A DNA stretch of 64,000 bases from Wolbachia endosymbiont of Oedothorax gibbosus (GTDB lineage: Bacteria > Pseudomonadota > Alphaproteobacteria > Rickettsiales > Anaplasmataceae): assembly GCF_936270435.1 (NCBI RefSeq), contig NZ_OW370567.1, positions 372,001 through 436,000 on the forward strand. Reading direction: 5' to 3'. The position numbers and the translations under genes are program-made. Positions 39,891 through 50,557 of the stretch are shown here, piece by piece (the stretch's first letter is position 1; every line of letters begins with the position of its first letter). A model generated the notes under the pieces. It saw nothing but the letters and a program-made list of their open reading frames with translations. It made no database searches and was not told the origin of the DNA.

Positions 39891-40794
39891 AGACCTCTTT
39901 CGAAACTAGCATAAAGCCAAAGAAGATATACAATGGTAATTTAGTGTGAAGGAGATAGATGAAATACAAAACAGCAAAAGAGTTAGAAGATGAGAAATTT
40001 CGCAGATTAACAGGGCTAAAAAGAGCAACGTTTGATAAGATAGTGGAAATTCTAAGGAAAGCAAATAAAAAGAAGAAAGCTAGAGGAGGAAGAGCTAAGT
40101 GAGGAAAACATGCTCCTAATGGTATTAGAGTATCTCCGCGAATATCGGACATATTTTCATATTGCGCAAAGCTATGGAATCAGTGAAAGTGGAGCATATA
40201 AGACAGTAAAGTGGGTAGAAGACAAGTTAGTAAAACATCCAGATTTTGCATTACCAGGACGAAAAGAGCTCTTAAAAAGTGATATGGAATATGAAGTTTT
40301 AGTGATTGACGCAACCGAAACTCCTGTTGAGAGGCAAAAAAAAAGCAAAAAAGATTTTATTCAGGAAAAAAGAAAAAGCACGGTATAAAAACACAAATTA
40401 TTACCGAAAAAGATAGTAAAAAAATTATTTGTACGTCTTTTTCAAATGCTAGGAAGCACGATTTTCGGCTTTTTAAGGAGTCAAGAATGCACATACTCTC
40501 GGACATAAAAGTCTTAGCTGATTCTGGCTACAGAGGAATGCAAAAGATACACAAAAATGTTGAATTACCGCACAGGAAGACGAAAAAGAAGCAGTTGAAC
40601 AAGGTAGAAAAGAAAGAAAATCAAGAGCTTGCAAGTCAAAGAGTGATTGTAGAAAATGTAATTGGTCTGTTAAAAAGATTCAAAATAATTTCAGATAGAT
40701 ATAGAAATCGAAGAAAACGTTTTGGCTTGAGATTTAACCTTATTGCAGGAATTTATAATTGGGAGTTGTAGATGTGAAGTTTCGAAAGAGGTCT
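39891..40794 (+). mobile_element. IS5-family element (AGACCTC type) with inactivated transposase
   Basis: The ends AGACCTCTTTCGAAAC and the complementary GTTTCGAAAGAGGTCT bound 904 bp. The two flanks are different broken elements (IS66 on the left, another IS5 on the right) and show no matching duplication. Ectopic recombination between copies is therefore likely. Confidence 0.88.
39961..40771 (+). pseudogene. IS5-family transposase, degraded
   Basis: It starts MKYKTAKELEDEKFRRLTGL at 39961 but meets a stop/frameshift around 40100. The frame at 40110-40388 carries SYGISESGAYKTVKWVEDKL and YEVLVIDATETPVERQ. The usual poly-A junction follows, then 40487-40771 with KVLADSGYRGMQKIHKN and IVENVIGLLKRFK. 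The junction between the last two frames matches the intact relative at 24.5 kb. The early frameshift is specific to this copy. Confidence 0.8.
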
Positions 40795-40795
40795 A

Positions 40796-40978
40796 TTGAC
40801 TCCAGAGCAGAAGGAACATAACAGAAGGTTAGCATCATTTAGAATGAGAGTAGAAAATAAGATTCGCGAAATAAAAATATTTAAGATTATGTCACATGTT
40901 TACCGTAATTTTCAGAAGAAATACAACTTGAGATTTAATATTATTGCTGGCATTATAAATCTTAAGCATGCCTTTTAG
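40796..40978 (+). pseudogene. IS5-type transposase C-terminal fragment
   Basis: 60 codons reading LTPEQKEHNRRLASFRMRVE and IREIKIFKIMSHVYRNFQKK. This is the C-terminal catalytic-Glu region of a third IS5-like transposase that is not otherwise present here. Its 5' part was removed by the adjacent IS5 junction at 40794. Confidence 0.6.
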
Positions 40979-41172
40979 TTAACCTTGATTTTAGCCTTCC
41001 TACTCCCCTTTTTCTTACTTCTTGATTTGCAGCAAGTCTAAGAACCTGTTTAAAATCTCGGAGAGATGAGGTAAAATAGGCATAGATTTAAGAAAGAGGT
41101 GTATCTATGCGTAAAAATTATCCAAGTGATATAAGTCGAGAGCAATTTGAAAAAATCAGACCAATACTAGAG

Positions 41173-42153
41173 ACCCCAGTTATGGATTAACCAACGAAGT
41201 AAAGCTGAGAAATACAGGGCTTTTTCGATTGCATTGAATAAGAAATGAGGGTAGAAAAAATATGTACCAAGAAATTTACTGTGGATCTATGCCGAGTGTG
41301 CTCAAGTTCAAATTTGTTTTTTAGGCAGCCAAAAACCGTTTCAACAATCGATCTTTTCCCTAGTAAAATCTTCTCTTTCAGCGAAATCAGTGCATTTTTC
41401 ATACCTTTTTTCACTTTAGTGACGAGTTTTAGACCTCTATCGAATAGTTTCTCAAAGAGCTCTTTCTTTATATAGCCCTTATCTCCAAACAAAAGTCCAG
41501 TTAGTTTTTTGGTTAGAGTTGGTACAGGTTTTCTGTCATCGACGTTACCTCTGGTTAGCGTAACACCTTGAATTTCACCTATTTCATTGATTACTACATG
41601 TAATTTAAAACCAAAAAACCAGCCGTAAGTATTCTTTCCTAACTCTGCTAATCCTTTGAAAACCTTATTTCTTGAGATTCTTTTTCGATGGCATACTGCT
41701 ATTGAAGTAGAATCTATGTAGGAAATCCCGGTCATTTTTGCTTGTTCACAAAACCATTGCAAAAGTAATGCTAAATACCACAAAACTCGCGGCTTTAAGG
41801 CAATAAATCTGTGATATGAAGGCAGCTTTGAAAACTCTGATCTATAGAATAACTGAAGATAACAAAGATAAAAAGCCTTGAAGTTTTTACATGGTGATTT
41901 ATGGTATAATAGGATTATGGTTAGAATTTCTGAGTGCGCTATTTCTGGTACTCTGGTTGGTTTTTTGCCGTTTGATAAGAACCTATTTGCAAAATTATCA
42001 TCTACCGCACGACAAAAATCCTCGACGCAACAGTACAGTTCTGTAATATCTTTCTTCATGGGTAACCTCTTATTATTACTAAAATACTCGAGTTTACCCT
42101 GTTTCCCTCTTCTTAGTTATACTTTTATCTATTTTCTAATCCATAACTGAGGT
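41173..42153 (-). mobile_element. IS982 copy 3 (intact)
   Basis: The element is 981 bp, with inverted ends ACCCCAG and ACCTCAG and the 5-bp duplication TAGAG at 41168-41172 and 42154-42158. It lies inside an IS5 element. Confidence 0.95.
41187..42059 (-). CDS. IS982-family transposase (copy 3)
   Basis: 290 residues, identical in translation to copies 1, 4 and 5. The D-D-E motifs are as in copy 1, and the frame is open throughout. Confidence 0.95.
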   Translation of the reverse strand: MKKDITELYCCVEDFCRAVDDNFANRFLSNGKKPTRVPEIAHSEILTIILLYHKSPCKNFKAFYLCYLQLFYRSEFSKLPSYHRFIALKPRVLWYLALLLQWFCEQAKMTGISYIDSTSIAVCHRKRISRNKVFKGLAELGKNTYGWFFGFKLHVVINEIGEIQGVTLTRGNVDDRKPVPTLTKKLTGLLFGDKGYIKKELFEKLFDRGLKLVTKVKKGMKNALISLKEKILLGKRSIVETVFGCLKNKFELEHTRHRSTVNFLVHIFSTLISYSMQSKKPCISQLYFVG

Positions 42154-42876
42154 TAGAGAGTAGCAGGAAGAAAACAAGACCAAGAAAACTTGATTTATAT
42201 GAAGTATTTTGTGCAGTCTTATACGTACTGAAAAGTTGTTGCCAGTGGAGAATGTTGCCAAAGGATTTTCCAAAGTGGGAAAACATATATTACTATTTTC
42301 AAATCTGGAGTAAAAAAAATGGAGAAGAACCAAGTTTGTTGGAACTGGTCTTAAAAAAAACTAGTTGGAGAGGTCCGTATCAACAATGGTAGGAAAGAGA
42401 AAACCAGTTTCTGTATAATTGATGCTCAAAGTGTTAAAAACACAGATACTGCTGAGAAAAAGGGCTATGATGCAGGTAAAAAGATTTCAGGGCCATATCG
42501 CAGTTGATACTCAAGGTCTACCACATGCAATTTATGTAACAACTGCAGAAGCAACTGATCGTAGTAGCGCTGTGAGAATGGTCGAAAATGCTAAAGAAAA
42601 CCTCTCTGAAGTTAAAAACATATTGGTTGATGCTGGCTACACAGGAGAAAATTTTGCAACTCAAATAAAAACTACTATTGGTGCAACCGTTGAAGTAATA
42701 AAACGAACATACCTTTGTTGTATTGCCAAAGAGGTGGGTCGTTGAACGCTCTTTTGATTGGTTGGAAAAGTGTAGGCGATTGTGGAAAAATTGCGAACGT
42801 AAACTCAACACCAGTTTGCAAATGATTGTCCTTTCCTTCATTTCTCTCCTATTACGAAGATTTTAAACAGGTTCTA

Positions 42877-43627
42877 AGGATGGCTAACTTTTGTCAAACA
42901 ATGTTCAATGTCGTTGTCTGTACAAACTCTATCAAATATGTGCTTGAAAGCATACTTATGACGCTTCTGGTTGGTAAATTGTATGCCGTTATCTGTTAAA
43001 ATGGTATGTATTTTATATGGTAAGGTTTTAATCAAATTACGTAGAAACTCAGCAGCTATGGGTTTTGTAGCAGTATTATGCAACTCAACATAGGTAAATT
43101 TAGATGTTCTATCTATTGCAACAAACAAATATAACTTACCTTCTTCTGTTCTGACTTCTGCAATATCAATATGCTATAGGGTATTGTTTGAACTTCTTTT
43201 TTGGTTTAACTTCACCATCAACATCTGGTAGTCTACTAATGTTATGCCTTTGTAAACAACGATGTAGACTAGATCGGGTTAGATGTCGAATTGTAGACTG
43301 GAGAGCATAAAGGCAATCATCTAATGGTAAAAGTGTATGCTTGCGAAATGCAACAATTATCGCTTCTTCTTCTAAAGTTAAGACAGTTGATCTTGGATGT
43401 TTTGGACCCATATCACTATCTTTAGTGAATGAGCGTTTTCTCCATTTGACAATAGTTTTTGGATTAAGGTTATAGTACCTGGAGAGTTTTGCTATGCTCT
43501 CTTTACTATTTTGTATTGCTCTACGAATTGTCTCTGTTATTTTGGCGCACCCATGTAACCATAATTCCTCCCTTGATGGTATTTTTTTCTCACATTTTAT
43601 CATACCATCACACTCTGGGACCATACA
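42877..43627 (-). pseudogene. IS481-type transposase remnant, truncated by IS5
   Basis: Read on the minus strand from the end TGTATGGTCCCAGAGTG (43627 inward), the transposase begins MVPECDGMIKCEKKIPSREE. It has a helix-turn-helix (SIAKLSRYYNLNPKTIVKWR). After a stop at about 43166 it continues HIDIAEVRTEEGKLYLFVAI, with IDRTSKFTYVELHN and ILTDNGIQFTNQ as catalytic Asp regions. It breaks off at 42877 at the IS5 edge, so the catalytic Glu part is gone. This is a different IS481 subgroup from the 9.6-kb element. Confidence 0.75.
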
Positions 43628-44035
43628 CCGCTTTTTTTCCTCAAGATATATTTATATCATGAGTTGTTGAGGACTACCTCTCTTATTTTCTTAAATGGTG
43701 TAGTACTGCAATCATTGGATGCATTGTCAAGAGCAGAACGAATTAACATTTTGATTGCAAATTGGCAAACTGAAGTTAGTTCTAAAACTGAAGGAGTTGC
43801 GAGTGGTATTGTAAGGTATCTCGCTGTAAACCCTTACTTTACTATAAGGAAAGTGGTTGAAAACTTAGGTGTCGTATTTACAACAGCCCAAAGAGCAATC
43901 GTAAAGCTTGAAGATTTAGGCATCGTTTCACAAACTTCTCAAGGAAAGAGAGATCGGGTTTATTGTGCAACTGATATTTTGAATATTCTAGAAGAACCAA
44001 CTAAGATTACAGAGAACTTCGATAGCACATTATAG
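43628..44035 (+). pseudogene. Fic-family protein C-terminal remnant
   Basis: About 120 codons beginning SLIFLNGVVLQSLDALSRAE, the helix that follows the Fic catalytic core in many proteins. A winged-helix region follows (YFTIRKVVENLGVVFTTAQR, KLEDLGIVSQTSQGKRDRVY). The Fic signature HPFxxGNGR is absent, because the 5' part is missing at the IS481 boundary. Fic enzymes transfer AMP or related groups to proteins; this fragment cannot. Possibly the end of a former toxin or regulator gene. Confidence 0.6.
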
Positions 44036-44194
44036 CTATAAAAGCACTTAAATCGGTGAAGAAAAAGGTAGAAAGACAGAGAAATTGCTCAATTTGTTTT
44101 TGTATCATACTCCACTTATTTAAATTTTATGTATGTGCAATATAATCTATAATAACATTGAATTTATCACCAATACAATATATTAAAAAATATT

Positions 44195-46705
44195 ATGAGC
44201 TTTGTGAAAGAAAGAAACACTCCTGTGATGGAACAATATTTGAACCTGAAAGCTCAATACAAGGATCATCTGCTATTTTATAGGCTGGGAGATTTTTATG
44301 AGTTGTTTTTCGATGATGCTATTAAAGCTGCGAAATTGCTGAATATAGTGCTAACCAAGAGGGGCAATTCAAATGGGCAAGAAATACCAATGTGTGGAGT
44401 GCCAGCACACAGTAGCGAATCTTACCTACACAAGCTAATAGATTTAGGATTCAAAGTAGCAATCTGTGACCAATTAGAAACTGCTGATGAAGCAAAAAAG
44501 AGGGGCTATAAATCCATAGTAAAACGTGATGTAGTGCGAGTTGTAACTCCAGGTACAATTATAGAAGATTCACTACTGGAGGATAAAAGCAATAATTATC
44601 TCGCGTCCATAGTTGAACAAAATGACGAATATGCTATTAGTTGGCTTGAATTATCAACGGGAAAATTTTTTCACACTTTAACGAGTTTGAAAGCTCTAGA
44701 TAGTGATTTATTGCGTATATCACCAAGAGAATTATTAATTTCTGAAAAATTCACTGAGGACGAAAAAATTAGATCGATTTTAAAAAATTATAAAATATCA
44801 ATTACGCAACACGCACAAAGCTTTTTTGAGTATAGTAAATCTCACAGAACATTATGCGAGTTTTATAAAATCAGGGAACTTGGAAGTATAGGAAATTTCA
44901 GCAAAGTAGAAATCATGGCGTGCGGTGCACTGCTTGAATATGTCAGAGTAACACAAAGGGGCTCTATTCCAAGGCTTGAATTCCCAAAAACCTATAAGCA
45001 ACAAAATTTCATGCTTATTGATGCTTCAGCAAGGAGAAATCTTGAGTTATTTTCAACTCAATTTGGTGAAAAGAAAGGTTCACTAATTTCAGTTATTGAT
45101 CACACAGTTACAGCCTCTGGTGGACGTCTGCTCAAACAAATTCTTGCTTCACCACTTGCTTGCTCCAAGGCAATCAATTTGAGGCTCAGCACCGCTCAAT
45201 TTTTTGTAAACAGTCATGAGGCGCGCAAAAAAATACGGGAGATACTATCTAACATTCCAGATATTGAGAGGTCTTTATCGCGCTTAATACTAGGGCGTGG
45301 TTCACCAAAGGATATGAACCTATTAAAAATAGGCCTAGGAAAAACTTTAGAGTTGTCTGAGTTTCTGTCTACCTTGCATAATTATTGTTTAAGTGAAGAA
45401 CCAGCAGCTAACTTTCAGATGTCATTTCAGTGCTTGACCAGAGAAAAGGAACCAGTGTCTACTACTCAGGTGATAAGTAGTGACGAGAGTGAACTCAGCA
45501 CAATACATAAAAGCCTTGGCAATCATAAAGACCTGTTTGAGCTTTTAGATAGTGCTGTGCTTAATAACAACCTTAGTTCCATGAAAGAAGGATGGTTTAT
45601 CAATCCAAAATATAACCAGGAACTATCTGAGTTATCCTACATATTAAATAATAGTAATAAACTGATAACCAAACTCCGTGAATCTTATCGCGATTTAACT
45701 GGCATTGCTGCACTAAAAATATTGCACAACAACATACTTGGTTATTACATTGAAGTGTCGGCAAATCACAAAATAACTTCAGATATATTTATTCATAGGC
45801 AAAGCTTGGCAAATAGCATGCGCTACACTACTAATGAATTGAAAGAACTAGAAAATAAAATTCTTACGGCACGTGATGCTGCAATCAGCTTAGAAATGAA
45901 AATTTTTAGTGAACTGTGTAGTGAAGTCGCTAAAGAATCTGAAAAAATTGCTCTTGCTGCAAATGCTTTGGCAAAACTTGATATTAGAGCCACGTTTGCG
46001 GAGCTTGCAGTGCAAAATAATTACGTAAAACCCATTATCGATGACAGTAAAGAGTTCAATATCTGTAATGGAAGACATCCAGTGATTGAAGTTAACGATA
46101 AATTCATTGCAAATAGCATCGATTTAGCGGGTATACATCTAATTACTGGTCCTAATATGGCTGGAAAAAGCACTTTCTTGAGGCAAAATGCTCTCATCGC
46201 AATTTTAGCTCACATGGGGTCATTTGTGCCAGCAGATAGTGCACATATTGGAGTGATTGACAAGATATTCAGCAGGGTTGGTGCAACAGATAATATAACA
46301 GCTGGTTATTCCACCTTTATGGTGGAGATGATTGAAACAGCAACAATAGTCAACCAGGCAACAGATCGTTCCTTGGTGATACTTGATGAAATTGGTAGGG
46401 GCACAGGGGTGTATGATGGATTATCTATTGCACAGGCGGTGATTGAACATATTCACAATGTAAATAAGTGCCGCGCCATTTTTGCAACTCATTATCATGA
46501 ATTAACTAAAGTAAGCAAATACTTGAAGAACGTGAAATGTTTTTGTGTAAAAATAAGAGAGTGGAACGGAGAGGTTATCTTTCTACATGAAGTAATTGAA
46601 GGCATTGCAGATGAGTCATATGGAATACATGTAGCAAAACTTGCTGGTTTTCCTGATTCTGTTTTAAATAGAGCAAGTGAGGTGTTTGAGGAGCTAAAGG
46701 CTTAA
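44195..46705 (+). CDS. mutS: DNA mismatch repair protein MutS
   Basis: 836 residues. It recognises mismatches and starts their repair. The mismatch-reading loop is [17 protein letters not shown] near the N-terminus (Phe-x-Glu motif). A connector and lever region follow. The ATPase domain at the end has Walker [21 protein letters not shown], Walker [18 protein letters not shown] (the usual TSTYDG reads TGVYDG here), and the conserved [10 protein letters not shown]. The tail ends EVFEELKA, shorter than in some species, with no tetramerisation helix evident. Intact, between the Fic remnant and the large IS4 structure. Confidence 0.96.
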   Translation: MSFVKERNTPVMEQYLNLKAQYKDHLLFYRLGDFYELFFDDAIKAAKLLNIVLTKRGNSNGQEIPMCGVPAHSSESYLHKLIDLGFKVAICDQLETADEAKKRGYKSIVKRDVVRVVTPGTIIEDSLLEDKSNNYLASIVEQNDEYAISWLELSTGKFFHTLTSLKALDSDLLRISPRELLISEKFTEDEKIRSILKNYKISITQHAQSFFEYSKSHRTLCEFYKIRELGSIGNFSKVEIMACGALLEYVRVTQRGSIPRLEFPKTYKQQNFMLIDASARRNLELFSTQFGEKKGSLISVIDHTVTASGGRLLKQILASPLACSKAINLRLSTAQFFVNSHEARKKIREILSNIPDIERSLSRLILGRGSPKDMNLLKIGLGKTLELSEFLSTLHNYCLSEEPAANFQMSFQCLTREKEPVSTTQVISSDESELSTIHKSLGNHKDLFELLDSAVLNNNLSSMKEGWFINPKYNQELSELSYILNNSNKLITKLRESYRDLTGIAALKILHNNILGYYIEVSANHKITSDIFIHRQSLANSMRYTTNELKELENKILTARDAAISLEMKIFSELCSEVAKESEKIALAANALAKLDIRATFAELAVQNNYVKPIIDDSKEFNICNGRHPVIEVNDKFIANSIDLAGIHLITGPNMAGKSTFLRQNALIAILAHMGSFVPADSAHIGVIDKIFSRVGATDNITAGYSTFMVEMIETATIVNQATDRSLVILDEIGRGTGVYDGLSIAQAVIEHIHNVNKCRAIFATHYHELTKVSKYLKNVKCFCVKIREWNGEVIFLHEVIEGIADESYGIHVAKLAGFPDSVLNRASEVFEELKA

Positions 46706-46721
46706 GAATGTAAAAGACAAA

Positions 46722-46796
46722 ATTTGATCTGACAGACAAGAACTAACTGACAGAAGAATTAAAACTAATATCAGACTGTTGTTTAATGCGACAGGT
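46722..46796 (-). mobile_element. IS481 terminal fragment
   Basis: The sequence TTTGATCTGACAGACAAGAA and what follows matches the left part of the 9635-10777 IS481 element (GATCTGACAGGCGTGAATT, AACTGACAGAAGAATT, CTGTTTAATGC). Only about 75 bp remain, ending next to the IS4 target duplication. Confidence 0.6.
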
Positions 46797-46823
46797 ATCT
46801 GTTCAGACAATGGCGTCAACTTA

Positions 46824-47684
46824 AGAACCTGTTTAAAATCTTCGTAATAAGAGAGAAATGAAGGAGAGAACAACCATCTGTAAGCTAGTGTTGAGTTTCC
46901 GCTCGCAATTTTTCCACAAACGCCTACATTTTTCCAACCAAGCAAAAGAACGCTCAACAACCCATCTCTTTGGCAATACAACGAAAGAGTGTAATTCACT
47001 TCGCTTTATTACCTCAACAGTTGCACCAATAGTAGCTTTTATTTGAGTTGCAAAATTTTCTCCTGTATAGCCAGCATCAACCAGTATATTTTTAACTTCA
47101 GAGAGGTTTTCTTCAGCCTTTTCCACCATTTCCACAGCACTGCTACGATCAGTTACTTCTGCCGTTGTTATATGAATTGCATGTGGCAAGCCTTGCGTAT
47201 CAACTGCAATATGACGCTTTATGCCTGAAATCTTTTTACCTGCATCATAGCCCTTTTTTTCAGCAGTATCTGTGTTTTTAACACTTTGTGCATCAATTAT
47301 ACAGAAACTGGTTTTCTCTTTCCGACCATTGCTGATACGAACCTCTCCAACTAATTTTTTTTAAGACTACTTCCAGCAAGCTTGGTTCTGCTCCATTCTT
47401 TTTATTCCACATTTGAAAATAGTAATACACGTTCTCCCACCTTGGAAAATCTTTTGGCAGCATTCTCCACTGGCAGGCGCTTTTTAGGATATATAGCACT
47501 GCACAAAATACATCATACAAATCAAGTTTCCTTGGTTTTGTTTTCTTTCTGCTACTCTCCAGTATTGGTCTGATTTTTTCAAATTGTTCTTGACTTATAT
47601 CGCTTGGATAGCTTTTTTGCATAGATATACCTCTTTCTTAACTATGCCTACTTTACCTCATATTTTCGAGATCCTTAACAGGTT
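46824..47684 (-). mobile_element. IS5-family element (AGAACCTG type), copy 3
   Basis: Ends AGAACCTGTTTAAAATCT and the complementary sequence ending AACAGGTT, with TTA (46821-46823) and CTA (47685-47687) flanks, one base different from an exact duplication. It is inserted 16 bp inside the IS4 left end: the interrupted order CAACTTA-AGAGC matches the uninterrupted IS4 at 59761. Confidence 0.85.
46833..47622 (-). CDS. IS5-family transposase, two frames (copy 3)
   Basis: The first frame (47622-47293) reads YPSDISQEQFEKIRPILESS and ends at QQWSERENQFLYN. The second (to 46833) carries CIIDAQSVKNTDTAEKKGY, HIAVDTQGLPHAIHITTAEV, NILVDAGYTGENFATQI and [20 protein letters not shown]. All three catalytic acids are present. 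The frame break coincides with that in copy 1 at 38.8 kb. Confidence 0.7.
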
Positions 47685-48096
47685 CTAAGAGCATACATTA
47701 GCAAACTCTCCTAAAGACATGATGGCGTTTGGGCTTATCTACTTTATTGCGGCTATACAATCTTCCCGGTCGGATCTTAACTTTGGCGCGTATACTTAAA
47801 AAGGGCTTGAAAATCTTTTGGCGCAACGAGCACTTGATAAAGTTTCTGTCTCATCACACCAAATAAAACTGAAAAATTTAAACGGTACTCGGCAATTTGA
47901 TCTGGGTTCCAAGGCCCTTGTGCATCACACATATGAAGCGATAATATATTGCACATGACCAAGTTTGCCCAAAATTCTTGTAATACAGCCTCTAAATTTA
48001 CCCCAGAAAAATTCTCTAACTCTGCTCCTACTTTGAGTCGTTTGTAGCACTCTTCTATGTGCCACCTTAATACATAAGCTTTACTGATATCTTCCA

Positions 48097-49077
48097 ACCT
48101 CAGTTATGGATTAGAAAATAGATAAAAGTATAACTAAGAAGAGGGAAACAGGGTAAACTCGAGTATTTTAGTAATAATAAGAGGTTACCCATGAAGAAAG
48201 ATATTACAGAACTGTACTGTTGCGTCGAGGATTTTTGTCGTGCGGTAGATGATAATTTTGCAAATAGGTTCTTATCAAACGGCAAAAAACCAACCAGAGT
48301 ACCAGAAATAGCGCACTCAGAAATTCTAACCATAATCCTATTATACCATAAATCACCATGTAAAAACTTCAAGGCTTTTTATCTTTGTTATCTTCAGTTA
48401 TTCTATAGATCAGAGTTTTCAAAGCTGCCTTCATATCACAGATTTATTGCCTTAAAGCCGCGAGTTTTGTGGTATTTAGCATTACTTTTGCAATGGTTTT
48501 GTGAACAAGCAAAAATGACCGGGATTTCCTACATAGATTCTACTTCAATAGCAGTATGCCATCGAAAAAGAATCTCAAGAAATAAGGTTTTCAAAGGATT
48601 AGCAGAGTTAGGAAAGAATACTTACGGCTGGTTTTTTGGTTTTAAATTACATGTAGTAATCAATGAAATAGGTGAAATTCAAGGTGTTACGCTAACCAGA
48701 GGTAACGTCGATGACAGAAAACCTGTACCAACTCTAACCAAAAAACTAACTGGACTTTTGTTTGGAGATAAGGGCTATATAAAGAAAGAGCTCTTTGAGA
48801 AACTATTCGATAGAGGTCTAAAACTCGTCACTAAAGTGAAAAAAGGTATGAAAAATGCACTGATTTCGCTGAAAGAGAAGATTTTACTAGGGAAAAGATC
48901 GATTGTTGAAACGGTTTTTGGCTGCCTAAAAAACAAATTTGAACTTGAGCACACTCGGCATAGATCCACAGTAAATTTCTTGGTACATATTTTTTCTACC
49001 CTCATTTCTTATTCAATGCAATCGAAAAAGCCCTGTATTTCTCAGCTTTACTTCGTTGGTTAATCCATAACTGGGGT
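48097..49077 (+). mobile_element. IS982 copy 4 (left boundary of composite unit)
   Basis: 981 bp, ends ACCTCAG and complement of ACCCCAG. Left flank TTCCA and right flank TATAA do not match each other, unlike copies 1-3. Its outer flank instead matches the outer flank of copy 5. Confidence 0.95.
48191..49063 (+). CDS. IS982-family transposase (copy 4)
   Basis: An intact 290-residue protein identical to the other copies. As it bounds the composite unit, it could supply the enzyme for moving the whole 7.8 kb. Confidence 0.95.
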   Translation: MKKDITELYCCVEDFCRAVDDNFANRFLSNGKKPTRVPEIAHSEILTIILLYHKSPCKNFKAFYLCYLQLFYRSEFSKLPSYHRFIALKPRVLWYLALLLQWFCEQAKMTGISYIDSTSIAVCHRKRISRNKVFKGLAELGKNTYGWFFGFKLHVVINEIGEIQGVTLTRGNVDDRKPVPTLTKKLTGLLFGDKGYIKKELFEKLFDRGLKLVTKVKKGMKNALISLKEKILLGKRSIVETVFGCLKNKFELEHTRHRSTVNFLVHIFSTLISYSMQSKKPCISQLYFVG

Positions 49078-50129
49078 TATAAGATCTTTCCTCTAACTCA
49101 GAAAACTTTTTATTATTAAGATTATAATCACCAACATAATAGCCTACCTTAACAAAATCGATGATCTCTAATAACTTCTCTTGGCTAAATCCTGCAATTT
49201 CAGTTTTATTTGGTCCTAAAACACCTGGCCTTCGCTCTTCTTGAATATCAGGTATTTCAAATTCATTTTGTTCTAGATTTGAATCATCTCCATTAGGTTC
49301 CTCATTAAACTGACGTTCATCACCAATGTTATCGGTTAAATCCTCAATAGTTCGGTTATCAACATCTTCAAAACATTCCTTAATATCACCTAATAAACTT
49401 TTACCATCAGTTTTGTAGTTATTTAATTCTTGAGGAACGGGTAAATGTTTCTTTGCCATTTTCATACTCTACTTTACCATCTTGAGACTTAAGCGTGAAC
49501 CTTAGCTTACTATCACATTTATATTCTTCCAATTGTTCTGAATCTGGATTTTTTACAACTATAACCTCACTATACTCAACACTTACAGAATTTGCACTAT
49601 TACAATGAATGCCCATTGTTTTTTCAGGAATTGTTGGTGTTAAATTATACTGAGCAAGTATAGGCTGAATTTGACCATACATCGCAAACTCATACCCCGC
49701 TTGATTACAACTAGTAATTAATTCTTCCAGTATGTGATCGTTTGGAACTTCTGCTTTAGCATGCTTGAACATTTCTGTGAAGACTTGCTTTGCAGTTTGG
49801 CGGTAATTGTCATCTTTAACTCCTTCACTATGCGTATTGCACTGTTGGCTAACAAATTCCTTATCTATAGCTTGACCATTGATTACAAAACTCATTCTAG
49901 GAAGATCTTTATACGCTTGTTTACCAGAATTTACACTGGGATCATTTTTATCAGCTTTTACCTGATCAAGCAAAGATTGTGTCAGCTTAAATTCTAATGT
50001 AGTTGTAGAGTCTTGGTCAGGTTGATCTTCAATACCCGAATTCCCAGAATTTTTCCTACTTTTAACTTTATTTTCTTCTGTAGCATCTGCTGCTGGTGGC
50101 ATGAGCCCAGCAAAAAAACTCCAAGTCAT
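49078..50129 (-). pseudogene. Hypothetical gene, frameshifted and truncated by IS982
   Basis: It starts at 50129 (MTWSFFAGLMPPAADATEEN). The first frame (to 49419, 236 residues) includes LEFKLTQSLLDQVKADKNDP, LPRMSFVINGQAIDKEFVSQ and a region with two Cys (QQCNTHSEG, IHCNSANSVSVEY). A frameshift near 49450 links it to a second frame, KKHLPVPQELNNYKTDGKSL, then an acidic Asn/Asp/Glu-rich stretch and GFSQEKLLEIIDFVKVGYYV. That frame runs into the IS982 edge at 49077, so the C-terminus is lost. No known domain was recognised; the protein looks soluble. Confidence 0.6.
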
Positions 50130-50557
50130 GTCTCCCTCCTACTAAAACAATTTAACTGAGTATAGCACTAAACAGTAATTTTGCCAAGCAAACCTTTTAA
50201 CCCCAATTTATGGTGTATGGTCCCAAAGAGTGATGAATTGTAAATAAATTAGGAGCACTGGTTACATATAAATTCATAAGGTTTTGAGAGTTTTAAGTCT
50301 TTTTGTATAGTCTTGGTTGCACTTTTATGCAGCTCAACATAAGTAAATTTAATCTATAGCAACAAACAAATGCTTATTTTAACTTATTTCTGTTGGCGTT
50401 TTATAGTAGTAATTGATGTTAATTCGTTCTAAAATTAGTAGCTTGCTCTGAAGAAACACTATAGTTGTTTTCTCTAAGGTGGGTTTGATATATTTAGAAA
50501 AATTATCTATAAGGTTAATATTCAATTTATTTATATTGAAATATACGATTTTATAAA
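50130..50557. other. Non-coding stretch with IS481 relic
   Basis: About 50208-50235 contains TGTATGGTCCCAAAGAGTGATG, a decayed copy of the IS481 end seen at 43605-43627. About 50315-50375 (GCAGCTCAACATAAGTAAATT and ATAGCAACAAACAAAT) matches the same element's inner part near 43078-43130. The rest is AT-rich upstream sequence of the SNF2 gene with no other recognised feature. Confidence 0.5.

Larger units (their letters stand above)
41041..42873 (+). mobile_element. IS5-family element (AGAACCTG type), copy 2, interrupted by IS982
   Basis: Ends AGAACCTGTTTAAAATCT and its complement, with CTA flanks at 41038-41040 and 42874-42876. The IS982 at 41173-42153 splits it. The transposase starts at 41107 (MRKNYPSDISREQFEKI). 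Joining across the IS982 with one TAGAG restores ILESSRKKTRPRKL. Beyond that a TAG replaces the usual TCG before GKRE, and later frames (42419-42745) are shifted, so this copy was already defective. Confidence 0.88.

Noticed and set aside
41245..42150. Open frames of 76 and 90 codons antisense to IS982 transposase, repeated at each IS982 copy.
   Set aside because: They mirror a conserved coding strand and are identical at every copy only because the transposase is. No ribosome site or family resemblance.
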